Numbered from the stretch's first letter, positions 26,196-34,304 are shown. The stretch: 64,000 nt of DNA from an uncultured Stenotrophomonas sp. (GCF_945952405.1 NZ_CAMFIA010000019.1:17118-81117), one strand, 5' to 3'. The notes: generated from the sequence alone by a model not told the origin. Numbers and translations are program-made.

Positions 26196-26209
26196 TTGAC
26201 ATTGATCAA
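26196..26209 (-). promoter_or_regulatory. FNR/ANR box of the PAS-diflavin operon
   Basis: Read on the minus strand, TTGATCAATGTCAA matches nine of ten FNR consensus bases. Centred at -41.5 it predicts a start near 26161, leaving a 45-base leader before the PAS gene. TATTTC at 26173-26168 would be the -10 element. Confidence 0.7.
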
Positions 26210-26285
26210 GCGGCTGACGGGATCGCCTGCGACCGGGTGTCGCAGGCAGGTTTGCCGCGTCCGCGCGGCCGAGCAGTGCCACCGC

Positions 26286-26309
26286 AGCCGAGCGTGGGCT
26301 CGGCTCTAC
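26286..26309 (-). repeat. Single SMAG palindrome downstream of azlD
   Basis: On the minus strand this is GTAGAGCCGAGCCCACGCTC plus its closing arm, of the same subtype as the pair at 24078-24149. It lies just after the azlD stop on that strand and before the FNR box of the PAS operon, where it can end azlCD transcripts. Confidence 0.8.
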
Positions 26310-26325
26310 AGTGGGTTTGCCGGGT

Positions 26326-26640
26326 TCAGCCCAGCAGGTAGCGCAGCAGCCCGGCCGAAACCACGCCGATCAGCACCGTCGGCAGCATCGATAGGCGGGT
26401 GGCCGCGAGCAGGGTGATGGCCAGCGCGGCGAGATCGGCGGGCTTGTCGGCGACGAAGTCGGGGGCGATCACCGAGATCAGCACGCAGCCCGGCGCGGCC
26501 TCCATCACCGTCACCGCGCGCTTGCTCAGGGTGCGGTTGCGCAGCGCGAGGAAGCCGACGATACGGGTCAGGTAGGTCGCGGCGGCCATCAGCACGATGG
26601 TCAGCACCGAGGTCCAGTGGATCAATCCGTTGAAGATCAT
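26326..26640 (-). CDS. azlD: AzlD-type small subunit of a branched-chain amino acid exporter
   Basis: A 104-residue protein with three to four membrane helices. AAATYLTRIVGFLALRNRTL near the start and the hydrophobic remainder fit the AzlD family, which pairs with AzlC to export branched-chain or related amino acids. Its ATG overlaps the azlC stop (ATGA). The gene ends shortly before a SMAG palindrome. Confidence 0.85.
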   Translation of the reverse strand: MIFNGLIHWTSVLTIVLMAAATYLTRIVGFLALRNRTLSKRAVTVMEAAPGCVLISVIAPDFVADKPADLAALAITLLAATRLSMLPTVLIGVVSAGLLRYLLG

Positions 26641-27371
26641 GCCGCGTCCTCCGCCAGCAGCCAGGCGGCCGCCAGGCCGGCCAGCGCGCCACTGGCCACG
26701 TACCATGCGCCGGGAATCAGCAGGTAGGTGGCAGCAGCGACCACCAGGCTGACCAGCCACGGCCGTGCTGCCTTCACGCCTTGCCACATGCCACGCAGCA
26801 GCACCAGGAACACGGCCGGGAACGCCATGTCGAAGCCATAGGCGTGGATGTCGCCCAGCATCGGGCCGACGATCGCGCCGAGGGCGGTACAGGCCACCCA
26901 GACCGTGTACAGGCCTGCCGAGACACCCAGGTAGTAGGCCAGGCTGAATCCGAGCGCACGGCGACGCGCATCGGCGACGCCCAGTGCCCAGCTTTCGTCG
27001 CACATGAAGAACAGTGCCGGCAGCACGCGGCGGCGTGGCAGGTGCTGCAGCAGCGGGGCCAGGCTGGCACCCATCAGCAGATGGCGGCTGTTGACCAGTG
27101 CGGTAATCGCCACGATCAGCGCGATATGGGGCGGCGAGGTCCACAGTTCGACGGCGGCGAACTCCGAGCCGCCGGCAAAGTTGAGGCCGGTCATCAACGG
27201 CACTTCCAACGCGCTCAGGCCCTTCTGGGCGGCCTGGGCGCCAAGGACCAGGGCGAACGGGATGAAGCCGATCATGACCGGCACGGCGGCACGCAGGCCG
27301 CGCAGGAACTCGGCGCGCGGCGCGGTATCGCAGGCGGCGTCAGGCAGGGGGAGGGTGGTGCGGGCGTCCAT
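26637..27371 (-). CDS. azlC: AzlC-type amino acid exporter, large subunit
   Basis: A 244-residue inner-membrane protein. FLRGLRAAVPVMIGFIPFAL, TGLNFAGGSEFAAVELW and FFMCDESWALG are recognisable AzlC segments. It is divergent from an Lrp-type regulator 125 bases away, the usual arrangement in which amino acid binding to Lrp induces the exporter. The substrate is probably a branched-chain amino acid, by family inference only. Confidence 0.9.
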   Translation of the reverse strand: MDARTTLPLPDAACDTAPRAEFLRGLRAAVPVMIGFIPFALVLGAQAAQKGLSALEVPLMTGLNFAGGSEFAAVELWTSPPHIALIVAITALVNSRHLLMGASLAPLLQHLPRRRVLPALFFMCDESWALGVADARRRALGFSLAYYLGVSAGLYTVWVACTALGAIVGPMLGDIHAYGFDMAFPAVFLVLLRGMWQGVKAARPWLVSLVVAAATYLLIPGAWYVASGALAGLAAAWLLAEDAA

Positions 27372-27496
27372 CGAGCGGTGACGAGGTGGGGGTGGCCCAT
27401 GCTAGCGGGCCGAACACGAAATCGGGTTGCGTTGATGCCATTCAGTTCGGGAAGATTGATATTTCCTGCGGCAATAAGCGAAAGGGATGGAATTCC

Positions 27497-27961
27497 ATGC
27501 AGTACCAGCTCGACAACCTCGATCGCCGTATCCTCGACGCCCTGCAGCGTGACGGCCGCCTGCAGAATCTCGAGCTGGCCCGCCAGGTGGGGCTATCGCC
27601 GTCGGCCTGCCTGCGCCGGGTGCGGTTGCTGGAGGACGGCGGCTACATCGATCGCTACGTGGCGCTGCTGAATGAGGCGAAAGTCGGCCGTGGCTTCACC
27701 GTGTTCGTGCGGGTCTGGTTGCGTGGCCAGGACGAGGACACCACCAATCACTTCATCAACAGCATCAAGTCTTTCCCGGAAGTCCTTGAATGCCATCTGA
27801 TGGCGGGCGACTGTGATTTCCTGCTGCGGGTCGCCGTTGCGGACCTGGATGCCTACCGGCAGTTCCAGATGCAGCACCTGAACCGGATTGCCGGGGTGCA
27901 GAACACCAAGACCGAGATCCCGATGCAGCGGATCAAGCAGACCACCCAGTTGCCGCTTTGA
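27497..27961 (+). CDS. Lrp/AsnC-family regulator
   Basis: A 154-residue regulator with an N-terminal helix-turn-helix (ILDALQRDGRLQNLELARQV then SPSACLRRVRLLEDGGYI) and a C-terminal RAM amino-acid-binding domain with the characteristic VLECHLMAGDCDFLLRVAV. The ATG at 27497 is preceded by AAAGGGATGG. Divergent from azlCD, it probably controls that exporter and itself from the shared region 27372-27496. Confidence 0.9.
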   Translation: MQYQLDNLDRRILDALQRDGRLQNLELARQVGLSPSACLRRVRLLEDGGYIDRYVALLNEAKVGRGFTVFVRVWLRGQDEDTTNHFINSIKSFPEVLECHLMAGDCDFLLRVAVADLDAYRQFQMQHLNRIAGVQNTKTEIPMQRIKQTTQLPL

Positions 27962-27975
27962 GGGAGGGGGGGGCG

Positions 27976-27992
27976 GCCGGGTTGCACCCGGC
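27976..27992 (+). terminator. Hairpin after the Lrp-type gene
   Basis: GCCGGGT-TGC-ACCCGGC gives a perfect seven-base-pair stem 15 bases after the stop codon. There is no T-run. It is the only structure I see in the gap 27962-28141. Confidence 0.5.
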
Positions 27993-28141
27993 TCCCGCAG
28001 AGGCAACAGCCGAGGCCACCGGCGGTCATCGCAATGACATGTCGCACCGGTACGGTTTGAGCCCGCTTGCTGGGTGCGTGCGGACCGGACCTCCGGTCGT
28101 ACCGCGTGTCCAGTGCAGCTGCTGTCGCTGCCGAGGGTCAT

Positions 28142-28822
28142 GTGTTCTACGTCAGGGGGCTGAATGGACACCATGCAGTCAGAACTTGGAAAGTGGCCAT
28201 CGCCGCATGGCTGCTGCTGTCCTTTGCCGCTGCCGCGCAGGACGGCATTCATGCCTACGACATTCCGGCGCAACCGCTGGAACAGGCGGTCGAGCGCTTC
28301 AGCGTCATCAGCGGGTGGTCGGTGATGTACCCGGGCGATCTTGCCGCCGGCCGCAGCAGCCATGCGCTGCAGGCCAGCCTGCCGCCGCTGCCTGCACTGC
28401 AGATGCTGCTGCAGGACACCGGCATCGAGGCCGAGCTGACCGGTGCGCAGCGGGTGGTGCTGCGCCGGAGCACGCATGCTCTGGCCGAAACCGGTGGCGG
28501 CGCCGACCTACCCGAGGCCGAGCGCCGGCGTCGCTATGGCGGCCTGCAGCAGCGGCTGCGCGAAGCGTTCTGTGACGACCCTGCGATTGCACCCGGCCGC
28601 TATGCCGCGACGTTGCGTTTCCGCGTCGGCGGCGACGGCCAGGTACAGGCTCCCGAACTGGTGTCCGGCAGTGGCAGTGCCGGCCGCGATGCGCGCCTGC
28701 TGCAGGCCCTGCAGGCACTGCAGCTGGAGGCCGCTGCGGCAGCGCTTCCGCAGCCGGTCACCCTGCAGATCCGTCCTTCCGGCAACGACCACGACTGTGG
28801 CCGGCGCCCGCCCCTTCCATGA
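28142..28822 (+). CDS. Exported STN-domain protein at the head of the FecI/FecR locus
   Basis: About 226 residues. A hydrophobic export signal (VAIAAWLLLSFAAAA) is followed by an STN domain, the short N-terminal signalling domain of secretins and TonB receptors: IHAYDIPAQPLEQAVERFSV, then a beta-alpha repeat to about residue 110. The rest (RYAATLRFRVGGDGQVQAPE) resembles a TonB C-terminal-like fold. The start is uncertain: GTG at 28142 has GAGGG upstream and gives a charged N-region, GTG at 28193 begins inside the signal, and the frame opens at 28067. It is periplasmic and probably signals to FecR, whose gene follows two genes later. Confidence 0.75.
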   Translation: MFYVRGLNGHHAVRTWKVAIAAWLLLSFAAAAQDGIHAYDIPAQPLEQAVERFSVISGWSVMYPGDLAAGRSSHALQASLPPLPALQMLLQDTGIEAELTGAQRVVLRRSTHALAETGGGADLPEAERRRRYGGLQQRLREAFCDDPAIAPGRYAATLRFRVGGDGQVQAPELVSGSGSAGRDARLLQALQALQLEAAAAALPQPVTLQIRPSGNDHDCGRRPPLP

Positions 28823-28838
28823 CTTCAAGGATTCGAAC

Positions 28839-29369
28839 ATGAGCAACGGTACGGCTGGGGCAGTTGACCTGATGGACCATCTGCTGGGCGCCTACGACGA
28901 GCTGAAGCGTCGCCTGGTCCGCAAGCTGGGCTCGGAGGAGCTGGCGGGCGATGCGCTGCAGGACACCTGGATGCGGCTGAGCGCGCGCCGCGACCGCCTG
29001 GACGCGGTGCAGAACCCCGCGGCCTATCTGCTGCGCATGGCGATGAACACCGTGATCGACCGCCAGCGTGCCGACCACCGCCTGCTGAGCCTGGAAGAGG
29101 TGGACACGCTGATGGACATGGCCGACCCGGCACCGGGCCCGGCGCAGGCTGCGGAACTGGATTTCGCACTGGAAGACATGGTCGGGCTGCTGCAGCGCAT
29201 GCCGGAGCGCCGCCGTCGCATCCTGCTGGCGATCCGCGTCGACGGCCTGCAGCAGCGGGATGTCGCCGATCACCTGGGGGTGTCGCTGCGGCTGGTACAG
29301 CGTGAACTGAAGGCGGCCCAGGACTACCTGGCCGAACGCAGCGGCCAGGGGCGCCAGGTGCGGTTCTGA
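28839..29369 (+). CDS. fecI: FecI-type ECF sigma factor
   Basis: A 176-residue sigma factor. Region 2 shows LAGDALQDTWMRLSARRDRL and YLLRMAMNTVIDRQRADHRL; region 4 has MPERRRRILLAIRVDGLQQR followed by VADHLGVSLRLVQRELKAA. This is the iron-starvation (FecI) subfamily, activated through a FecR partner. AAGG lies ahead of the ATG. It is probably the switch for the secretion locus downstream, but no target promoter could be identified by eye. Confidence 0.9.
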   Translation: MSNGTAGAVDLMDHLLGAYDELKRRLVRKLGSEELAGDALQDTWMRLSARRDRLDAVQNPAAYLLRMAMNTVIDRQRADHRLLSLEEVDTLMDMADPAPGPAQAAELDFALEDMVGLLQRMPERRRRILLAIRVDGLQQRDVADHLGVSLRLVQRELKAAQDYLAERSGQGRQVRF

Positions 29370-29438
29370 GCGGCGGCATCCGTCTACACTTTGACGCCGA
29401 GCAGAACCCCGCAGCGTGCGGGTCCGGCATGAGCTCCC

Positions 29439-30419
29439 ATGGATCCTGACGATCGCCCGCAACGCCCGCTGGATGCCGTCGAGCGTCAGGCCCACGCGTG
29501 GGTGGTGCGGCTGACCTCGGGCGAAGCCACCGCCGCCGATGGACGCAGGTTCCGCGCGTGGTGCGAGGCTGATCCGCGCCATCGTGAAGCGTTCGGCCGT
29601 GCGCGTCGGCAATGGGAGCAGGTGCGCGTGGCCGGCGAACAGCTGCCGCGCGACGCGCGCCAGCCCATCGCGCCATCACCGGTGCAGCGCTGGAGCCGCC
29701 GCGCCTTCCTGGGGGCTGCGATTGCCGCGCCCGCCAGCCTGGCGGTGGTGGCGGCACTGCGCCCCCCGCTGGGGCTGTGGCCGTCGGTGACGGCGATGGC
29801 GGCCGATTTCCACACCGGCACCGGCGAGCGGTTGCAGATTGCACCGGTGCCGCAGTTGAAGATCGAACTGGATACGCAGAGCAGCCTGCGCCGTCGCGCT
29901 GATGCGCAGGGCGAAGGGTTCGAACTGGTGCAGGGCCAGGCGGCGATCGAAACCCTGGCCGGCCTGCGCCTGGCGTTGTTTGCCGGGCCGGGCTGCGTGG
30001 TCGCCGATGAAGGTGCGGTGCGCCTGGACGTCCGCAATACCAACGGCCAGGTGCGGGTGACCTGCCTGCACGGCAGTGCCCGCATCGAGCACCCGCAGGG
30101 GCGGCTGCAGCTGCAGGCCGGCCAGCAGACCGGCTACGACGAACGTCTCAGCGGCGTGGTGGCCGAAGCGGTCGCCTCGGAAGTGAGTGCCTGGACCGAG
30201 GGCATGCTGGTGTTCCGCCGTGCTCCCTTGCACGAGGTGGTGGAGGAGATCAACCGCTATCGCCGCGGCAAAGTGCTGCTGGGCGAATCGGCATTGGCGC
30301 GCGCCCCGGTCAGCGGTCGCTTCCGCATCGATGATCCGGACGCAGCGCTGGAGCAGCTGCGGCTGACCCTGTCGCTGGATCTGCGTCGCTTTCCGGGTGG
30401 CATTGCCGTCCTTGGTTAG
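29439..30419 (+). CDS. fecR: FecR-type anti-sigma/signal-transducing protein
   Basis: A 326-residue protein with a cytoplasmic N-terminal DUF4880-like part (AHAWVVRLTSGEATAADGRR and WCEADPRHREAFGRARRQWE), a membrane segment after the twin-arginine-like RRAFLGAAIAAPASLAVVAA (about residues 88-107), and a periplasmic FecR domain (LKIELDTQSSLRRR, GQVRVTCLHGSARI). It ends in an STN-like segment. It transmits a periplasmic signal to the sigma factor encoded upstream. The usual TonB-dependent receptor partner is absent; the STN protein at 28142 is the likely substitute. Confidence 0.9.
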   Translation: MDPDDRPQRPLDAVERQAHAWVVRLTSGEATAADGRRFRAWCEADPRHREAFGRARRQWEQVRVAGEQLPRDARQPIAPSPVQRWSRRAFLGAAIAAPASLAVVAALRPPLGLWPSVTAMAADFHTGTGERLQIAPVPQLKIELDTQSSLRRRADAQGEGFELVQGQAAIETLAGLRLALFAGPGCVVADEGAVRLDVRNTNGQVRVTCLHGSARIEHPQGRLQLQAGQQTGYDERLSGVVAEAVASEVSAWTEGMLVFRRAPLHEVVEEINRYRRGKVLLGESALARAPVSGRFRIDDPDAALEQLRLTLSLDLRRFPGGIAVLG

Positions 30420-30477
30420 ATGAAGACGCTGGCCGTGCGCGCCGCGCAGGGCTGTTGCAAGCAAGGAGAAGCCAAGG

Positions 30478-31029
30478 ATGCGCAACGAGACCATCGGTGT
30501 GCTGGATCTGCGCCGCAATCTGTCGGCGCTGCTGGAAACCACGCAGCGACGGCCGTTGATGGTGCATCGTTATGGGTCGCCCTGGGTGTGCGTGGTCTCC
30601 GACGCACAGTGGCAGCAGCAGGCCGTGCTGCTGGAATTCGACCCGCAGTCGCATCCACTGGCGATGCTGCTGCGCCTGCAGCAGCAGGTACTGCCCCTGG
30701 CCGAGGCCGGGGCACTGCCACCTGCGGCACTGGCACGCGCGCTGCTGCTGATGGGCATGCATGGCATCGACAGCCTCGTTCAGCTGCACGAGCAGGTGCA
30801 GCATCATCGACTGTGGCACTGGTTCGTGGCCGGCACGCATGGCCTGATGGACGGCTGGCAGCTGCCGGCACTGCGCGTGGCGATGGCGTCGTGGCTGGAT
30901 GACGCAGGCATGACCGACGCACTCGCGGCGTTCGCCCAGCGCAGTGACGTGGCGGTGCTGGCGCGGCGCTGCGGCGGAGACGTGCCGCGGCTGGAACGTG
31001 AAGCCTGCAGGTGCATGACGCTGCAGTGA
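30478..31029 (+). CDS. Unknown protein with a Phd/YefM-like N-terminus (paralog 1)
   Basis: A 183-residue soluble protein. Residues about 5-43 (IGVLDLRRNLSALLETTQRR, then PLMVHRYGSPWVCVVSDAQW) have the pattern of Phd/YefM antitoxins: a short strand, a helix, then the RYG-x-x-WV-x-V-S-x-x-x-W strand pair. The rest is helical and not recognised. No toxin gene is adjacent, so this is more likely a DNA-binding or structural relative than an antitoxin. AAGGAG lies before the ATG. It is a paralog of the next gene. Confidence 0.65.
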   Translation: MRNETIGVLDLRRNLSALLETTQRRPLMVHRYGSPWVCVVSDAQWQQQAVLLEFDPQSHPLAMLLRLQQQVLPLAEAGALPPAALARALLLMGMHGIDSLVQLHEQVQHHRLWHWFVAGTHGLMDGWQLPALRVAMASWLDDAGMTDALAAFAQRSDVAVLARRCGGDVPRLEREACRCMTLQ

Positions 31030-31149
31030 CAGTAGGGATGAAGCGCCACGCAGTGCACAGAGATGCATTCGCATTGTCGTTTCGCCAGCCTTGCCGACGT
31101 CTTCTCCAGAGTACGACGCACCGCGCGTCACGGAGCACAGGCGGCGCCG

Positions 31150-31734
31150 ATGGCAGACAGTCGCAGGATCAGCATGCTGGAGCTCGATCGCCACCTGAGC
31201 CAGTCACTGGAGCAGGCCCGGCACGCGCCCCTGAACGTGCAGCGCTATGGGCATTCATGGGTGTGGGTACTGTCCAGCGATGCCTGGGCGGATGCAGGGC
31301 GCTGGGCAGCACTGGACAGCTCATCGCATCCGCTGCTGGCAGTGCGCAGGGCGCTTGACCCGCAGCTGCGGCCCTGGCCTGAGGCCGCCATGACCCTGTT
31401 GCCGTTCGACGCCGGCGACCCGCGCCAGCTGCAACGTGCGGCGCTGCTGGTGGTGCTGCGTGACCTGCGCAGTGCGCAGCGCGTGCACGACGACCTGCGC
31501 TACCACCAGGCCTATCGGCAGTTCATTGGCCTCGACCACGGCAAGGCCTGGTCACCGATGCAGTGCGTGCGCCTGCTCCAGGCCTGCTCGCATCCACTGC
31601 TGCAAGGCTGCATCGAAGCAACGTTGCGGGGTATTCCTGCGCACCTGCTGGATGCAGCGTGCGTTGCGGCCACGCGTGTGGCACCGCTGCAGGCGCAGGC
31701 ACAGCGAATAGCAGGCGGATGTTTATCGTACTGA
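31150..31734 (+). CDS. Unknown protein with a Phd/YefM-like N-terminus (paralog 2)
   Basis: About 194 residues, collinear with its upstream neighbour: ISMLELDRHLSQSLEQARHA and PLNVQRYGHSWVWVLSSDAW match the same positions there, and SSHPLLAVRRALDPQ aligns with QSHPLAMLLRLQQQ. The frame opens at 31063, but the ATG at 31150 preserves the shared N-terminus. It is soluble with no signal peptide. The pair sits between the fecI-fecR switch and the secretion genes, so a regulatory role is reasonable though unproven. Confidence 0.65.
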   Translation: MADSRRISMLELDRHLSQSLEQARHAPLNVQRYGHSWVWVLSSDAWADAGRWAALDSSSHPLLAVRRALDPQLRPWPEAAMTLLPFDAGDPRQLQRAALLVVLRDLRSAQRVHDDLRYHQAYRQFIGLDHGKAWSPMQCVRLLQACSHPLLQGCIEATLRGIPAHLLDAACVAATRVAPLQAQAQRIAGGCLSY

Positions 31735-31791
31735 CACATGCACCGCTGACCATGGCGCAGCGGTCTCTTCCAGGATGACGAGGGCGGAACA

Positions 31792-32229
31792 ATGGCAAGG
31801 CAGGTGGGTGGTCGCAGGACTCGGCAGCAGGGTTTCAGCCTGATCGAGATCATGGTGGTGGTGGTGATCATCGGCATTCTCGCCGCGCTGATCGTACCGC
31901 GGTTGATGGACCGTCCCGACCAGGCGCGCGTGGTCGCGGCGCGGCAGGACATCGCGGCGCTGATGCAGGCGTTGAAGCTGTTCAAGCTGGACAACGGGCG
32001 CTACCCGAGCGCCGAGCAGGGCCTGCAGGCACTGGTGAAGCCGCCACAGGGTAGTGGCGCGATGCCGGTCTCGCCCTATCTGGACCGCCTTCCGAACGAT
32101 CCGTGGGGCCATCCGTACCAGTACCAGGTTCCCGGCACCCACGGCGACATCGATGTGTTCTCGCTGGGCGCGGACAGCAAGCCCGGTGGCGACGCCGGGA
32201 ACGCGGACATCGGTTCCTGGCAACTGTGA
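31792..32229 (+). CDS. gspG: Type II secretion major pseudopilin GspG
   Basis: A 145-residue prepilin-like protein. The prepilin peptidase site QQGFSLIEIMVVVVIIGIL has Gly before the cleavage and Glu at mature position 5. The body shows the GspG signature GRYPSAEQGLQALVKPP, DPWGHPYQYQVPG and the Ca-site-like end FSLGADSKPGGDAGNADIGS. It is the main subunit of the periplasmic pseudopilus. GAGGGCGGA precedes the ATG. It is the first gene of the seven-gene forward half of the T2SS cluster. Confidence 0.95.
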   Translation: MARQVGGRRTRQQGFSLIEIMVVVVIIGILAALIVPRLMDRPDQARVVAARQDIAALMQALKLFKLDNGRYPSAEQGLQALVKPPQGSGAMPVSPYLDRLPNDPWGHPYQYQVPGTHGDIDVFSLGADSKPGGDAGNADIGSWQL

Positions 32230-32238
32230 GGCGAGCCG

Positions 32239-33144
32239 ATGGCAACCCGGATGCGTTCGGTGGCGTTGGCCCGCCAGCGCGGCATGGCAGTGATCGTGGC
32301 GATGCTGGTGGTGGCGCTGGTAGCGGTGATCGCCACCGCCCTGCTGACCCGCCAGTCTGCGCAGTTGCGCGCGCTGCGGGGCGAGCAGCTGCGCGCCCAG
32401 GTGCGGATGGCGGTGGACGCCACGCTGGAGCGCGCGGCCCAGCAGCTGCGCGAGGATGTGCAGGAGCAGCTGACCACTGTTCGCAGCGGGCGCTGGGCGC
32501 GGCCGTTGCGCTCGCAGGTGCCGCTGCCGGTGCAGTTGCAGCTGGTTGATGCACAGTCAATGTTCAATCTACGCAACCTGCTGGCGCATGGCAGGCCCGA
32601 TCCGGAAGCGCGGCGCGCGTTCATCGCGTTGTGTGCCGGGCAGGGGCTGGGGCAGGGCGCTTGCGCATCCGCAGCGGATCATATCCAGGCACGCCTGCGC
32701 GATGGCGACATCCAGGCGCAGGCGCCGCTGCCACGCGAGTCCCTGATCGAGCAGGCGTTCGCCGGTGCCGACCCCGTCGCCGTGCAGGCGCTGGCACGGC
32801 GCACCGTGGTGCTGCCGGCGCAGACCCTGGTCAACGCCAACACCAGTGATTCCAGCGTGCTGCAGGCGGTCATGCCCAGTGTCGAGCCTGGGCGCATGCA
32901 GGCGCTGCTCAGTGAGCGCGATGGGGGCCACTGGTTGCTCAATCGCGGTGACATCGCCAATCGCCTTCAACTGAGCGACGCGCAGATGGAACTGGTACCC
33001 CTTGGCATCCATAGCGAGTGGTTCCTCGCCGTCGGCCAGGTGCAGGCCGATGAGAGTGTGGTCGACTTCCGCGCGCTGATCTGGCGCGAGTACCGCGACG
33101 ACGGCGTGCGTGTGCAACGTGTGTGGACGAGGATCGGTGCATGA
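32239..33144 (+). CDS. gspK: Type II secretion minor pseudopilin GspK
   Basis: A 301-residue minor pseudopilin that caps the pseudopilus tip. RQRGMAVIVAMLVVALVAVI is the GspK-type prepilin segment, which lacks the usual Glu5. QLVDAQSMFNLRNLL is the recognisable family motif, and NANTSDSSVLQAVMP lies in the alpha domain. It follows gspG by nine bases and overlaps gspL (ATGA). GspH, I and J, its tip partners, are encoded 21 kb away in this locus. Confidence 0.92.
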   Translation: MATRMRSVALARQRGMAVIVAMLVVALVAVIATALLTRQSAQLRALRGEQLRAQVRMAVDATLERAAQQLREDVQEQLTTVRSGRWARPLRSQVPLPVQLQLVDAQSMFNLRNLLAHGRPDPEARRAFIALCAGQGLGQGACASAADHIQARLRDGDIQAQAPLPRESLIEQAFAGADPVAVQALARRTVVLPAQTLVNANTSDSSVLQAVMPSVEPGRMQALLSERDGGHWLLNRGDIANRLQLSDAQMELVPLGIHSEWFLAVGQVQADESVVDFRALIWREYRDDGVRVQRVWTRIGA

Positions 33145-34304
33145 GCGTGCAGCTGAGGGTGCGCCTGCCGGCGCTGGAGCGCCTGGGTGCGGACAGCGAG
33201 GTCGAATGGGCCCAGCTGCAGAAAGGGATTGCCCAGGCCCAGGGGCGCGCGCCGCTGGCCCTGCTCGGGCAGCGCTATGCCCAGGCCGAGGTGCTGGCCA
33301 GCCTCGATCCGCATGACCTGATCCTGCTGGAACTGCAGCTGCCACCGCTGTCGGGTCGTCGGCTGCAGGCGGCATTGCAGGGGGAAGTGGAAGCGATGCT
33401 GCTGGACGACCTGCAGGAGGTGGCACTGGCGCATGGCAGCCAGGCGGCCGACGGCAGCGTGCCGGTGGCGTGGCTCGGCCTGCAGGTGATCGTGCAGGCG
33501 CAGCAGCTGCTTGCGTCATGTGGTCTGCGACTGCAGGCGCTGTACCCGACGCCATTGCTGCTGCCCTGGCAGAGCGGGCAGGCGACGCTGCAGGCCAGTG
33601 GTGAGCACCTGCTGGTGCGCAGCGGGCGTGACCGCGGCCTGGTGCAGTGGTGCGGCGGTCGTGACTCAGGCGCGGTGATGCAGGCGCTGGCGGCGCGGCT
33701 GCAGCAGGCAGGCGTTGAGGCCGTGCAATGGGTCGGCAGCGTGCCATCGGCATGGCCGCAAAGCATGCCAGCATCTGTGTTGGCACACGAACTGCAGGCC
33801 AGTGGCCCGCTCCCCGGCTGGTCGCTGCCGCTGCCTGGCGGCGGACGGCAGGCGCCGCGGCTGGCGATCGGGCTGGCGCTGGCGGCCGTGCTGCTGGCCG
33901 CGCTCGGGCTGCAGCTGCAGGTCTCGCGCTGGCGCAGCGAGGGCGAGGCGTTGCAGCAGGACATGGCACGCCAGTTCAGCGCGCACTTTCCGGAGATCAC
34001 CGACGTGGTCGACCCGGTGCTGCAGGCGCGGCGCGCGCTGTCCGTTCCGCCATCGGCACCGCCGTTGCCACCCCTGCAGCGACAAGTCGCCAGCACGCTG
34101 CAGGCGGTCCCGGAGCTGGGCGGACAGGTGCGCGGCCTGCGCTATCAATCCGGCCAGCTGGAGCTGGAGCTGGATGCCGAAGCGCAGGCCGTGGTCGATG
34201 ACGCGCAGCGGTTGGAGCAGTGGCAGCAGGCGGCGCAGGCGCAGGGCCTGCTGCTGGTGCGCGAAGCGGGTGGTCGCCTGCGCGTGAGCGGAGGTGGGCA
34301 GTGA
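33141..34304 (+). CDS. gspL: Type II secretion inner-membrane protein GspL
   Basis: A 387-residue bitopic protein with a cytoplasmic actin-like domain (up to about residue 235), one membrane helix (LAIGLALAAVLLAALGLQLQ) and a periplasmic ferredoxin-like end (LPPLQRQVASTLQAVPELGG onward). It links the GspE ATPase to GspM in the membrane. The ATG at 33141 overlaps the gspK stop. The N-terminal part is divergent, but gene order and topology support the call. Confidence 0.85.
   Translation: MSVQLRVRLPALERLGADSEVEWAQLQKGIAQAQGRAPLALLGQRYAQAEVLASLDPHDLILLELQLPPLSGRRLQAALQGEVEAMLLDDLQEVALAHGSQAADGSVPVAWLGLQVIVQAQQLLASCGLRLQALYPTPLLLPWQSGQATLQASGEHLLVRSGRDRGLVQWCGGRDSGAVMQALAARLQQAGVEAVQWVGSVPSAWPQSMPASVLAHELQASGPLPGWSLPLPGGGRQAPRLAIGLALAAVLLAALGLQLQVSRWRSEGEALQQDMARQFSAHFPEITDVVDPVLQARRALSVPPSAPPLPPLQRQVASTLQAVPELGGQVRGLRYQSGQLELELDAEAQAVVDDAQRLEQWQQAAQAQGLLLVREAGGRLRVSGGGQ

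Noticed and set aside
28067-28141. Longer N-terminus for the STN protein
   Set aside because: The extra residues place a long unstructured stretch before the signal peptide and have no ribosome site.
31020-31040. Pho-box-like CTGTCAC plus GCGTCAT on the minus strand
   Set aside because: It overlaps the stop of one gene, points away from the next gene, and half of it is degenerate; probably chance.
30478-31734. Toxin-antitoxin operon
   Set aside because: Both proteins have antitoxin-like N-termini but neither neighbour looks like a Doc, YoeB or RelE toxin.
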